NCBI RefSeq assembly: GCF_036409155.1
Contig: NZ_JAZGLW010000008.1
Coordinates: forward strand, 1-64,000
Source of the DNA: Mycobacterium sp. 050128
GTDB lineage: Bacteria; Actinomycetota; Actinomycetes; Mycobacteriales; Mycobacteriaceae
Direction: 5' to 3'
Length of the DNA: 64,000 nucleotides
Part shown: positions 1 to 9,411 of the stretch, piece after piece
How the letters are laid out: every line of letters starts with the position of its first letter
Numbering within the stretch: position 1 is the first letter of the stretch
Notes under the pieces: generated by a model
What the model was told of the DNA's origin: nothing
Database searches by the model: none
The model's input: only the letters and a program-made list of their open reading frames with translations
Translations under genes and position numbers: made by a program

Positions 1-284
1 CCTCCGCCAGAGCAGACAACACGGCACAATAACCACCACCACGTGGCCTACTTTTCACCGTCGCTTCTGGCCTAGTTTTCGACCGTCGTCAACAGGCACG
101 GTCAGCTCGCCAATGTATACCTCCTTCCTGGGCCTGTGCTGAGGGGTTGTGTTGGGTCATACCCAGTTGGCGCATGAACATGGCTTTGGCGCTGCGGATC
201 ATGCGGCGAGGGCGCCGATCTTGATGAGCGTGTGGCCGGTGCAGATTCGGGTTCCTTCGGTGCCGTCGATGCACCGGTTCGGAG

Positions 285-431
285 CGCATCGGCCCAATTC
301 GCGGTGGCGTTCTAGAGCTGCCAGCTGGACGGCCATTGAAGCTGCCAGATACCGCCCAACACTGCTTGCCTGAGAGGCCGCCTAGACCTTCTGCAGCACC
401 TTCGACGCGTCGTAGGAATACCTCGGCTTGC
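285..431 (-). pseudogene. transposase fragment (integrase-type)
   Basis: Reading the minus strand in one frame gives a stretch resembling YDASKVLQKV and YLAASMAVQLAALERH, which recalls the N-terminal half of an actinobacterial transposase with an integrase catalytic core. A stop codon interrupts it and no full-length frame exists, so it is a relic. The flanking bases 1-284 and 432-587 show no convincing gene; the open frames there have no recognisable domain. The family assignment is from memory and weak. Confidence 0.35.
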
Positions 432-587
432 GCTGCCGGCCAGGCCCTTTGGCAACCGGCCTTCCTCGGCGGCCGGGCCACAACCGTCAACCGCCGCCGA
501 GCATTGTCACGCGACCAGCCGGCTACCTTTCCCCCCTGCCAGACCCTGATCCTTATCCGCCTTCGAGGCCTTCACATACGCCTGGGT

Positions 588-806
588 GTAACGAGACATC
601 AGGTCGGTTGCAGTCGGCTGATCGGTGGGAAGCCACCGAGTGCGCTTGTGACGGCGTCGAGTGTTGTAGTTGTCGAGCCAGGGTTGCGAGGGCGTTGGTG
701 CGCGGTGTTGGTGGTGAAGGCCTGTCGGTGGGCCCGTTCGGTTGTCAGGGTGCGGTTGAGGCGCTCTACCTTGCCGTTCTGCCATGGGCAGTGTGGTTTG
801 ACCCAG
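588..806 (-). pseudogene. IS481-family transposase, C-terminal remnant
   Basis: Minus-strand translation gives KPHCPWQNGKVERLNRTL, the hallmark of the IS481-family DDE integrase core just after the second catalytic Asp. A frame change then leads to PWLDNYNTRRRH, and a further change to a proline-rich end resembling GGFPPISRL. These segments lie in different frames, so the gene is broken by at least two indels. The N-terminal catalytic part is missing: the sequence upstream on the minus strand belongs to a different transposase family. It is an inactive relic on the left edge of the mce operon. Confidence 0.75.
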
Positions 807-807
807 C

Positions 808-1225
808 GTTCCGGTCTGGGCCACTACGGACTAACCGCATCAAAGATCCGTTGGGCCAATCCGAGCCCGCCAAACGCGCCGCCAATAGGTCAACGTCGTG
901 GCACGAACCGCCCCCGTCGTGACCGGAAATCCGCAGGCCTTCCACCGCAGATCAAAGGTGACCGCATCGACGGTCTCGCTATCGGACAGGCTCTGCAACG
1001 CCTACAGCGTGATCGCCGCCGCCATCACATCGGCCAGCACGCTGGGCCGGCCCCGACCGGTGGGGAACAGATCGGTGAACATCTCATCAGGGAACAGCTC
1101 CTGACGATGCGCCGCCAAGAACGCAAAAAACACTGTCCACCTTCAGACGATGACCCGCCACCGACTCCGCATCCGGCAGCTCCCGCTGACACTCCGAGCG
1201 ACCCTGCACATCAAAATCATCGCGG
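808..1225 (-). pseudogene. IS1182-family transposase, N-terminal remnant
   Basis: On the minus strand, segments CQRELPDAESVAGHRLK, FLAAHRQELFPDEMF, GRGRPSVLADVMAAAITL and AVTFDLRWKACG follow the N-terminal order of IS1182-family transposases. An in-frame TAG falls in the third segment, and later pieces (TLTYW, RIFDAV) lie in different frames, so the gene is inactive. The fragment breaks off near 808, where the IS481 relic begins, suggesting one element inserted into or recombined with the other. Bases 1226-1595 contain no recognisable gene and presumably carry the mce promoter. Confidence 0.72.
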
Positions 1226-1595
1226 ACGATCACGGCCTACGGCCGACCGCCTCGCCGCTTTATTCAGGAGGCCCCTAGGCGAACTTGACGCTGTTCTCGG
1301 CACGACAATACATCGACAGCCCACTCGCCTTGCCCGGCAAGGATCGCCGCTTTTGCGGGCATTCTTACGTGATGCTTGCCACAGTATTGACACCGGAGCG
1401 AGATCAGTTTAGCCTCTCCACAGCGGAGCAGGTATCTGCCGAGCAGAACTTTTGCCTTGACGGTCAGCCCTTAATTCAAGGGGAGACGAGCTACACGAGG
1501 GGGATTCGATGAGCTGTACCGCCAACGCCGATCGTGTCACTCGTGGGTCGGCGAGGAGTTCACCGGCAACGAGTTGCTTAGTTGGATAACGCTTT

Positions 1596-2402
1596 ATGGC
1601 GCTTCGTATTACGGCTATGAAAGTGCCGGCAGCAATCCGGGCCGGCGCAGCAGCGCTGAAACCGCTGCACGGCATCGGTGCATTTTTTGCGATGACGCTG
1701 GACACGTTCGTCGCGCTGTTCACACCCCCATTCGCATGGCGTGAGTTCCTCGAGCAGAGCTGGTTCGTGGCACGGGTTTCACTGGTCCCGACACTGATGT
1801 TGTCGATCCCTCTGGTGGTTATGACTTCCTTTACCTTCAACTCGTTGCTCGTCGAATTCGGTGCTGCCGACTTCTCCGGCACCGGGACTGCGCTCGGAGC
1901 GGTCAATCAGATCGGCCCTTTCGTGACGGTCCTTGTCGTCGCGGGAGCGGGCGCTTCGGCGATGTGCGCAGATCTGGGATCGCGCACCATCCGTGAAGAG
2001 ATCGACGCCATGCGCGTCCTGGGCCTTGATCCAATTCGTGTACTCGTAGCACCCAGGGTGCTGGCAACCACTGTGGTCGCGGTGTTGCTCTCGTCATTGG
2101 TGACCTTGACGGGTCTCACTGGCGGTTTCCTGTTCTCGGTGTACTTCCAGCACGTGACAGCTGGTGCGTTTGTGGCGAGCATGACGCTCATCACGGGGCT
2201 GAGCGACGTCTTGGTGTCCCTGGTCAAAGCAACCCTGTTCGGTTTGATAGCTGGCCTGATCGCCTGCTACCGGGGCCTTAACGTGAAAATGGGACCGGCG
2301 GGGGTCGGTAACGCGGTCAACGAGACGGTTGTAATCGCCTTTCTGCTTCTGTTCGTCATCAATGTTTTCGTCACAGCCGTCGGATTTGAGGTGACGAAGT
2401 GA
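1596..2402 (+). CDS. yrbEA: YrbEA, MlaE-type permease of Mce transporter
   Basis: 268-residue integral membrane protein of the MlaE/YrbE permease family. It forms one half of the inner-membrane channel of a Mce lipid importer, working with YrbEB, MceA-F and an MceG ATPase encoded elsewhere. Several hydrophobic segments are visible, and the conserved cytoplasmic loop reads REEIDAMRVLGLDP around residues 133-146, the ATPase coupling region. It is the first gene of the operon and overlaps yrbEB by 4 bases (ATGA-type coupling). The ATG at 1596 gives a hydrophobic start with normal family length; the internal ATG at 1617 is an alternative. No regulator gene lies directly upstream, only degraded transposases. 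Confidence 0.93.
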   Translation: MALRITAMKVPAAIRAGAAALKPLHGIGAFFAMTLDTFVALFTPPFAWREFLEQSWFVARVSLVPTLMLSIPLVVMTSFTFNSLLVEFGAADFSGTGTALGAVNQIGPFVTVLVVAGAGASAMCADLGSRTIREEIDAMRVLGLDPIRVLVAPRVLATTVVAVLLSSLVTLTGLTGGFLFSVYFQHVTAGAFVASMTLITGLSDVLVSLVKATLFGLIAGLIACYRGLNVKMGPAGVGNAVNETVVIAFLLLFVINVFVTAVGFEVTK

Positions 2403-3256
2403 GCGCGAGTCTCGTTTTTCGACAAAGGTTTCCCTGGACAGCGCGCTTCCTGCGTTGGTGGCGGACCGGCTGGCAGCATCTCGGCGAGCAGGCTCGCTTC
2501 TACGGTCAAACAGTCGGCTCAATCGCCGACGCCGTAATTAATTACAGAGCCGAGGTGCTGCGGCAGATTGCAGTGATAAGCCTCGGCGCTGGATCGCTAG
2601 CGGTGATTGGCGGGACCGTCGCGGTGGTCGCTTTTCTGAATTTATCGACGAGCGGCGCCCTGGCGAGTCAGGCCTTCAACCAGATGTCTGAAGTCGGGGT
2701 GGAAGCGCTGGCGGGCTTTACCTCCGCATTCGTCAACGTTCGGCTTGTAACCCCGGCCAGCTCCGCGTTCGCGTTCGCCGCCACGATCGGCGCCGGCACC
2801 ACCGCGCAGCTCGGCGCGATGAGAATCAACGAGGAAATCGACGCACTTGAGGTCATGGGCATTCGCTCTATTGCCTATCTGACCTCCACCCGGGTGGTGG
2901 CCGGCATGGTCGTGGTTGTCCCCTTGTATTGTGTCGCGTTGCTAATGTCGTTCTTCGTCGTCCGGTTTGTCACCACTGTCTTCTACGGGCAAGCCTATGG
3001 AGTTTTCGACCATTATTTCGACACATTCCTGGACCCGTTGGCTGTGTTTTTCTCATTCGTCGTCACGATTGCCGAAGTGATAGTGATCATGCTGATCCAC
3101 ACATATTACGGATTCACTGCGACCGGTGGACCGGCGGGTGTGGGTGAGGCGGTCGGACGTGCCACCCGAACGTCATTAATCGCCGCGGAGTCTGTGATTC
3201 TTTTCGTCACGTTGGCGCTCTACGGTCAGACCGGCAACTTTAACTTCGGAGGATAA
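2399..3256 (+). CDS. yrbEB: YrbEB, MlaE-type permease of Mce transporter
   Basis: 285-residue MlaE-family permease, the second channel subunit of the Mce importer. The family loop appears as MRINEEIDALEVMGI near residues 140-155, and several membrane segments follow. The N-terminal ~50 residues are basic and aromatic-rich, as is usual for YrbEB. The start is GTG at 2399, overlapping the yrbEA stop, so the two subunits are probably translationally coupled. It ends 4 bases before mceA, with the RBS of mceA (GGAGG) inside its last codons. Confidence 0.93.
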   Translation: MSASLVFRQRFPWTARFLRWWRTGWQHLGEQARFYGQTVGSIADAVINYRAEVLRQIAVISLGAGSLAVIGGTVAVVAFLNLSTSGALASQAFNQMSEVGVEALAGFTSAFVNVRLVTPASSAFAFAATIGAGTTAQLGAMRINEEIDALEVMGIRSIAYLTSTRVVAGMVVVVPLYCVALLMSFFVVRFVTTVFYGQAYGVFDHYFDTFLDPLAVFFSFVVTIAEVIVIMLIHTYYGFTATGGPAGVGEAVGRATRTSLIAAESVILFVTLALYGQTGNFNFGG

Positions 3257-3260
3257 AGCG

Positions 3261-4604
3261 GTGTCGGCCAAACAGGGTACTCGCCGGATCCCCTCCGAGG
3301 TATGGGCGGTGTTATTGATCGCGGTAATTGTAGTTGCGGTGCTAGTGAGTCTGGGTTCATTCACTCGAGCCTTCACGCCGATAGTTCCGGTGACACTGAT
3401 TTCTGACCGTTCTGGTCTGGTGCTGGAACCGAACGCGAGGGTCAAGTTGCGCGGGGTGCAGGTCGGCAGGGTCAGCACAATTAAAAGAGGCGCCGATAGG
3501 GTGGACATAAAACTGGCAATCGACCCCTCCCAGATCAGTTACATCCCGGCCAACGTGGAGGCGCGTATCCAGTCCACGTCGCTGTTCGGCTCGAAATTCA
3601 TCGACCTTGTGTATCCCAGCGATCCCAGCCCGCAGCGGCTGTCGGCTGGGGCGGTGTTGAAATCACGGAACGTCGGCGTCGAGGTCAACACGGTGTTCCA
3701 AAACGTGGTGGAGTTGATCAAGCAGATCGACCCGTTCAAACTCAACGCGGTGTTGGCCGCCCTCGCCGAGGGTGTACGGGGTCAGGGTGAGAGAATCGGT
3801 GAGGCGATCACCGCTAGTAACGAGGTTCTGCTCGCGCTGAATTCGCGCAGCGACACCATCCGCGGCGACGTGCGCGCGCTGAAAAGCGTCAGTGACGCCT
3901 ACAGCACCGCGGCGCACAACATACTTGACACCCTGGATGCCGCGACCACGACCAGCGTGACGGTCACCACCCACAGCAAGCAACTCGACGCGCTGCTGCT
4001 CAACGTCGCGAGTGTTTCTCGCAGCGGAATCGGCTTACTAGGCCCCAGCAAAGACAACTTGGTGAAATCGGCCAAGTTGCTGGAACCTACAGCGAACTTG
4101 TTGATGAAGTACAACCCCGAACTCACCTGCCTGTTTGTAGGAGCCAAGGTAACCCTGGATACCGGTTACGCCGACATGCTCGGGGGTAACGGCAGGTCGC
4201 TCCTCATGGACGCCCAACTGTTGCCGGGTTATGACGCGTACCGGTATCCGGATAATCTGCCAATCGATGCGGCCAAGGGCGGACCAGGTGGCAAGCCCGG
4301 ATGTGGCTCGCTGCCCGACGTCGGTAAGAACTTCCCGGTGCGGATGCTGATCGCTAACACCGGCTTCGGTACCGGATTGGATTGGCGGCCCAATCCCGGC
4401 ATTGGGTTCCCCGGATACGCCGACTACTTGCCCGCTACTCGGGCCGTGCCCCAACAACCGAGCATCCGCCATCCGGGCGGACCGGCTCCCGGTCCCGTCC
4501 CTTATCCCGGTGCTCCACCCTACGGTGCGCCCCAGTATGGCCCCGATGGCACGCCGCTCTACCCGGGCGTTCCGCCGCCGCAATCGGGACCTACCCCGCC
4601 ATGA
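3261..4604 (+). CDS. mceA: MceA, Mce-family substrate-binding protein
   Basis: 447-residue Mce protein. A short cytoplasmic N-terminus and one membrane anchor (about residues 12-32) precede the MlaD/Mce domain (about 40-115, with the typical GLVLEPNARVKLRGVQVG pattern). A long helical region follows, and then a proline/glycine-rich tail from about residue 395. Mce proteins assemble into a hexameric shaft that carries lipid across the periplasm to YrbE. Its GTG start at 3261 lies 8 bases after GGAGGA. The low-complexity tail ends with the stop at 4602-4604. Confidence 0.92.
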   Translation: MSAKQGTRRIPSEVWAVLLIAVIVVAVLVSLGSFTRAFTPIVPVTLISDRSGLVLEPNARVKLRGVQVGRVSTIKRGADRVDIKLAIDPSQISYIPANVEARIQSTSLFGSKFIDLVYPSDPSPQRLSAGAVLKSRNVGVEVNTVFQNVVELIKQIDPFKLNAVLAALAEGVRGQGERIGEAITASNEVLLALNSRSDTIRGDVRALKSVSDAYSTAAHNILDTLDAATTTSVTVTTHSKQLDALLLNVASVSRSGIGLLGPSKDNLVKSAKLLEPTANLLMKYNPELTCLFVGAKVTLDTGYADMLGGNGRSLLMDAQLLPGYDAYRYPDNLPIDAAKGGPGGKPGCGSLPDVGKNFPVRMLIANTGFGTGLDWRPNPGIGFPGYADYLPATRAVPQQPSIRHPGGPAPGPVPYPGAPPYGAPQYGPDGTPLYPGVPPPQSGPTPP

Positions 4605-4661
4605 TCGGTGCTACCCCAGATCCCCAACAGACAGCAGCACAAGCCCAGGGAGGTAATCGCC

Positions 4662-5690
4662 GTGCGCGGTAACTTGTCGGCCCTCCTATGGCGTCTCGCA
4701 ATCTTTGCGGTCGTGGGTTTGCTGGGAATGTTTACTCTCATCACCGCCTTCGCGCAGCTGCGCTTCGGGCGGGAGCAGACCTACAACGCCGTATTCACCA
4801 CCGTGAGCGGGCTGGAGAATGGGAATTTCGTCCGTATCGCGGGCGTCGAGGTGGGCAAGGTTACAAATATCAAGATCAAAGGTGACTCCTCGGCGCTGGT
4901 GGCGTTCGGGGTTGACGACTCGGTCGTACTTACCGAGGGCAGCAAGGCTGTCATCAAGTATGACAACCTCATTGGGGGTCGCTACCTGGCGCTTGAGGAA
5001 GGCGCGGGCGGAACCAAGAAACTCCATCCCGGTGACACGATCCAGTTAGATCACACCGCGCCGGCGTTGGATCTGGACGCCGTAATCGGCGGGTTCCGCC
5101 CGCTTTTGCGCGCGCTGGACCCCACCCAAGTCAACGCGCTGACCGGTCAGCTCATCGCGGCCTTCCAGGGTGAAGGCGCGGCTGTCGGTTCGATACTTAG
5201 CCAGATCGCGGCCCTGACGAGCACTCTGGCCGACCGGGACCAGTTGATCGGGCAGGTCATCGTCAACCTCAACACGGTGCTGGGGTCACTGGGCGATCAC
5301 AATAACCAGTTCGGCAAGGCGATCGACTCGCTCTCGGAACTGGTGCACGGACTTCAAGCCCGCAAGCAAGACATCAGTAACGGGGTGGCGTACGCCAACG
5401 AGGCGGCCCGCTCGATCGCCGACCTGCTGGAGCAAGCACGACCACCGCTGAAAAAAACGGTCCAAGAGACCGAACGCACAGCGGCGACCGTGCTTGCTGA
5501 TCGCGACTATTTCGACAACCTACTCAACACGCTGCCGGACGCTTACCGGGTACTGCTGCGGCAAGGGCTATACGGAAACTACTTCACTTTTTATTTGTGC
5601 GAGTTGGTGCTGAAGGTTAACGGAAAAGGGGGCCAACCGGTGTACATCAGATTGGCCAACCAAGCCACGGGCAGGTGCGCGCCAAAGTGA
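4662..5690 (+). CDS. mceB: MceB, Mce-family protein
   Basis: 342-residue Mce-family protein with one N-terminal membrane anchor (about residues 8-28), an MlaD domain (about 35-115) and an alpha-helical region. It is part of the periplasmic shaft of the importer. I place the start at GTG 4662 because GGGAGG lies 8 bases before it and the protein then begins directly with its membrane anchor; the frame stays open to GTG 4608, which would add 18 polar residues. The C-terminus overlaps mceC by 16 bases. Unlike MceA it has no proline-rich tail, as usual for MceB. Confidence 0.9.
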   Translation: MRGNLSALLWRLAIFAVVGLLGMFTLITAFAQLRFGREQTYNAVFTTVSGLENGNFVRIAGVEVGKVTNIKIKGDSSALVAFGVDDSVVLTEGSKAVIKYDNLIGGRYLALEEGAGGTKKLHPGDTIQLDHTAPALDLDAVIGGFRPLLRALDPTQVNALTGQLIAAFQGEGAAVGSILSQIAALTSTLADRDQLIGQVIVNLNTVLGSLGDHNNQFGKAIDSLSELVHGLQARKQDISNGVAYANEAARSIADLLEQARPPLKKTVQETERTAATVLADRDYFDNLLNTLPDAYRVLLRQGLYGNYFTFYLCELVLKVNGKGGQPVYIRLANQATGRCAPK

Positions 5691-6946
5691 AAGCCTTCAG
5701 CGAACGCAACCTTATCGTCATTGGCGCCATCGGTGTCGTGGCCAGCATCGCGCTCGTATTAGGCGCGTTGAACTACGACAAGCTGCCCTTCTTCTCCTCG
5801 GGTAATAGCTATTCGGCGTACTTCGATGAGGCCGGCGGACTCACCACCGGTGCCCCGGTGCGCGTGTCTGGTTTTCGAGCCGGGAAAGTGCAAAGCATCA
5901 CCCTAGACGGGCAGTGGGTGTTGGTGACATTCACAGTGGACGACAGCATTCGGCTGGGGGACCGCACCGAGGCCTCGATCAAAACGACAAGCGTGCTCGG
6001 GAACAAAGTACTCGACCTCACCCCCCGGGGAGAGGGATCCCTCTCCAGCACCATCCCGGTCGGGCGGACCACCTCGCCGTATCAGCTGCCCGACGCCATC
6101 GGGGACCTCACGACGACCATCAGTGGCCTGGACACCGACCAGCTGTCCAAGTCATTGAAAGTCCTCAGCGAGACGATCCAAGGTACGCCCGCCAACCTGA
6201 GGATCGCCGTCGCGGGTGTCACTCGTTTCTCTGAAACCCTGAACAAGCGCGATGCCCAATTGCGCGATCTGCTGTCGAACGCCTCCAAAGCCACCACTGT
6301 CCTGGCCCAACGTACCAACGAAATCGTTCGGCTGATCACCGACACCAACTCGGTATTGGCTCAGCTGCGCACCCAAAGCGCTGCCCTGGACGCAATCTTG
6401 ACGAATATCTCCCGCCTCAGTCAGCAAATCGCCGGTTTCATCGCAGACAATAGGGCGGCCCTTAAACCCACGCTCGACAAGCTCAACGAGGTCCTCGCGA
6501 TCCTCGACAACCGGAAGGTCCAGATCCAACAGTCCATCAAAGGCCTCGCGGCCTACGCGATGCAGTTCGGCGAGACGATCTCGGCTGGCCCGTTCTTCAA
6601 CGCCTACCTCGCCAACCTGCTGCCCGGTCAGTTCGTCCAACCGTTCGTCGACGCCGCATTCTCCGATCTAGGGTTGGATCCGCATGTGCTCCTGCCCTCC
6701 CAGCGCACCGACCCCCAGGTAGGCCAGCCCGGCACTCCCCCACTGCCGGTTCCGTACCCCCGAACCGGCCAGGGCGGCGAGCCTAGATTGACTTTGCCCG
6801 ATGCAATCACCGGGAACCCTGGCGATGCTCGGTACCCCTACCGCGAACCGCCACTGCCACCTGCGCCTGGTGGCCCTCCACCCGGGCCGCCAGCGCAGCT
6901 ACAGCCGAGCCCGACCGATTCCCCGCTCCCAGCAGGCGGACGATGA
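5675..6946 (+). CDS. mceC: MceC, Mce-family protein
   Basis: 423-residue Mce-family protein. A membrane anchor lies near residues 11-32, then the MlaD domain with AGGLTTGAPVRVSGFRAGKV (about 50-70), a long helical coiled region and a proline-rich tail from about residue 345 to the end, typical of MceC. The GTG start at 5675 lies inside the end of mceB, and the stop overlaps mceD by 4 bases, so these genes are tightly coupled. It should contribute one subunit of the MceA-F heterohexamer. Confidence 0.92.
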   Translation: MRAKVKAFSERNLIVIGAIGVVASIALVLGALNYDKLPFFSSGNSYSAYFDEAGGLTTGAPVRVSGFRAGKVQSITLDGQWVLVTFTVDDSIRLGDRTEASIKTTSVLGNKVLDLTPRGEGSLSSTIPVGRTTSPYQLPDAIGDLTTTISGLDTDQLSKSLKVLSETIQGTPANLRIAVAGVTRFSETLNKRDAQLRDLLSNASKATTVLAQRTNEIVRLITDTNSVLAQLRTQSAALDAILTNISRLSQQIAGFIADNRAALKPTLDKLNEVLAILDNRKVQIQQSIKGLAAYAMQFGETISAGPFFNAYLANLLPGQFVQPFVDAAFSDLGLDPHVLLPSQRTDPQVGQPGTPPLPVPYPRTGQGGEPRLTLPDAITGNPGDARYPYREPPLPPAPGGPPPGPPAQLQPSPTDSPLPAGGR

Positions 6947-8274
6947 TGAACTCCCGGACCATTCGAATCGCCCTGGCAGTCACCTTGGTGAGCCTCACCG
7001 CTGGAGGATCACTTGCCGCGGCGCGCGCCGCGGAAGAGACAAAGCGCACCCACGTCGTCGCGTACTTCGACAACAGCAACGGCATATTCGTCGGTGATGA
7101 CATCCGAATCAAGGGCGTACCCGTCGGGAGGATCGAAAGTATCGAACCGCAGCCCAAGCGAGTCAAGATCACCTTCTGGTTTGACGACAAGTACAAGGTG
7201 CCGGCCGCGGCTAAGGCCGTGATCCTGTCACCGACACTGGTGGCCACCCGCGCGATCCAGTTGACCCCCGCCTACACCGGCGGCCCGACCCTACAGAACA
7301 ACGCGATCATACCGGAGGACCGCACCGCCGTGCCGGTGGAGTTCGATGCCTTCCGCCAACAGCTCGAACGGCTCACCGCATTGCTGCAGCCGACTGAGCC
7401 CCAAGGAGTCAGCGCGCTGGGAGCCTTGGTCGACACCGCCGCCGATAATTTGCGCGGCCAAGGCCCGGCAATTCGCGAGGCCGTCGTCAAATTGTCACAG
7501 GCAGTTTCCGCGCTTGCCGACCACAGTTCGGACATATTCAGCAGCGTCAAAAACATCTCGACTCTGGTGTCGGCGTTGCGGGACAGCACAGAGCTGATCC
7601 GTCGGCTAAACCAGAACCTCGCGTCGGTCACCGGGCTGCTGACAAACAATCCCACGGAAGTGGCTGACGCCGCCAAGAATCTGAACGACGTCGTCGGTGA
7701 CCTGAAGAGCTTCGTCGCCGAAAATCGGGAGGCTCTTGGTACAACGTCGGACAAGCTGGCATCGGTGTCGCAAGCACTGACGGACAGCACCGATGACATC
7801 AAACAGCTGTTGCATATCGCGCCGACGACGCTTTCCAATGCCCAGTACCTCTACAAGCCCGCCCAGGGCACACTGACCGGAGTGCTCAACATCGGCAACT
7901 TCTCGGATCCGATTACATTCCTTTGCGGCGGAATACAAGCCGCATCGCGATTGAACGCAGAACAATCGGCAAAGTTGTGCGTGCAGTATTTGGCGCCCAT
8001 CATCAAGAACCGGCAGTACAACTTTCCTCCGCTCGGCGTCAATCCTTTCGTCCAGGCGAGCGCTCGGCCCAATGAGGTCACTTACAGTGAGGACTGGATG
8101 CGACCGGACTACATCCCGCCGCAACCACCTTCGGCGGCCGGCGCACCGGCGCCCACCCAGAACGCGCCGCCTGCCGCCGAAGCTCCCGCTCCGATCGCCG
8201 GCCCGACCTACCAGCAGACCGACCCGGCCGCCGGCCTGTCTGGAATGATGATTCCGCCCGGGGGCGGGGCATGA
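6943..8274 (+). CDS. mceD: MceD, Mce-family protein
   Basis: 443-residue Mce-family protein. It begins with a secretion or anchor segment (residues 6-30, with an AARAAE-like end) and then an MlaD domain (about 35-115). A long amphipathic helical region and an alanine/proline-rich tail from about residue 385 follow. ATG 6943 overlaps the mceC stop (ATGA), and the end overlaps mceE by 4 bases. Its role is the same as its neighbours: a subunit of the periplasmic lipid-transfer shaft. Confidence 0.92.
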   Translation: MMNSRTIRIALAVTLVSLTAGGSLAAARAAEETKRTHVVAYFDNSNGIFVGDDIRIKGVPVGRIESIEPQPKRVKITFWFDDKYKVPAAAKAVILSPTLVATRAIQLTPAYTGGPTLQNNAIIPEDRTAVPVEFDAFRQQLERLTALLQPTEPQGVSALGALVDTAADNLRGQGPAIREAVVKLSQAVSALADHSSDIFSSVKNISTLVSALRDSTELIRRLNQNLASVTGLLTNNPTEVADAAKNLNDVVGDLKSFVAENREALGTTSDKLASVSQALTDSTDDIKQLLHIAPTTLSNAQYLYKPAQGTLTGVLNIGNFSDPITFLCGGIQAASRLNAEQSAKLCVQYLAPIIKNRQYNFPPLGVNPFVQASARPNEVTYSEDWMRPDYIPPQPPSAAGAPAPTQNAPPAAEAPAPIAGPTYQQTDPAAGLSGMMIPPGGGA

Positions 8275-9410
8275 CGGGGACTCGATGCAGCCGCGCCGCC
8301 GCGGCCGTCATGCTAGCTCTCACAGTCGCCGCGCTGCCGGGATGCGAATTTCGCGGCCTGAACTCCCTTCCGCTACCCGGGACACAAGGCCACGGCCCCG
8401 GCTCGTTCATGATCCAGGCCGAGATGCCAGACGTCGAGAACCTCCAGCCGAATTCACGGGTCCGAGTGGGCGACGTCAACGTTGGCACCGTAACCAAGGT
8501 CGAGCGTCGAGGCTGGCATGCGCTTCTCACGATCGCGCTCGACGGCGACGTCGACCTGCCCGCCAACTCCACCGTCTCGCTGGGTCAAACCAGCCTGCTG
8601 GGGTCGCTGCATATTGAATTGGCACCTCCGACCAAGGTTCGGCCTGCTGGAAAACTCCATGCCGGTTCATTGATGCCGCTCTCGTCAGCTCAGATGTACC
8701 CGTCTACCGAACAGACCCTGGCCTCGGTCTCCCTGCTGGTGAACGGCGGTGGAATCGGACAAGTCCACGACATCACCAAAGTGCTCACCACCGCATTCGG
8801 CGGGCGGGAGGACGAACTACGCAGCCTGATCACACAGGTAGACACCTTCATCGCCAACGTCAACGACCAAATCGATGACATCATCGCGGCCAGCGACAGC
8901 CTCAACAAACTGGTCGCGCAGTTCGCGGCCCAAAAACCGGTCATCGACAAAGCACTCGAAACAATTCCTGAGGCGTTAGCTGTGATCAGCGACGAGCGGC
9001 AGCACCTTGTGGACGCTGTCGACCAGCTTGGTAAATTCAGCGCACTCGCTGCCGACGCTGTCCGGCAATCCCAAGAGCCTTTGATTCAGATCCTGAACGA
9101 CCTGGGACCGGTGCTGGAATCTCTTGCAAATGCAGGTCCCGCGCTGACCCGGTCACTGAATCTATTCACGACAATTCCATTCGTTAAGGATAACTTGACT
9201 AAATGGTGGCGCGGTGACTACGCGAACATCACCACTATCGTCGACCTAACACTGAGCCGGATTGACGCGTCGCTGTTTACCGGCACTCGGTTCGAAGGCA
9301 ATCTCACTGAACTGGAAATGCAGTGGGGCCGCACTATTGGCCAGCTGCCCAGCCCATACACTGCCAGAAATCCGCTGATTGCGCCCTACCGGCTAGACCA
9401 AGGACCGTGA
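8271..9410 (+). CDS. mceE: MceE, Mce-family lipoprotein
   Basis: 379-residue Mce-family lipoprotein (LprK/LprN position in the operon). The signal peptide ends in a lipobox, LPGC, with the modified cysteine at about residue 25, so the mature protein is lipid-anchored rather than membrane-spanning like its paralogues. The MlaD domain follows (about 40-125, with NSRVRVGDVNVGTVTKV), then helices. ATG 8271 overlaps mceD; mceF starts one base after the stop. Finding the lipoprotein in fifth position confirms that this is a complete canonical mce A-F set. Confidence 0.93.
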   Translation: MTGTRCSRAAAAVMLALTVAALPGCEFRGLNSLPLPGTQGHGPGSFMIQAEMPDVENLQPNSRVRVGDVNVGTVTKVERRGWHALLTIALDGDVDLPANSTVSLGQTSLLGSLHIELAPPTKVRPAGKLHAGSLMPLSSAQMYPSTEQTLASVSLLVNGGGIGQVHDITKVLTTAFGGREDELRSLITQVDTFIANVNDQIDDIIAASDSLNKLVAQFAAQKPVIDKALETIPEALAVISDERQHLVDAVDQLGKFSALAADAVRQSQEPLIQILNDLGPVLESLANAGPALTRSLNLFTTIPFVKDNLTKWWRGDYANITTIVDLTLSRIDASLFTGTRFEGNLTELEMQWGRTIGQLPSPYTARNPLIAPYRLDQGP

Positions 9411-9411
9411 G

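Noticed and set aside
1409..1906. Minus-strand open frame across the yrbEA start
   Set aside because: It is antisense to a strongly supported permease and has no domain; typical high-GC shadow.
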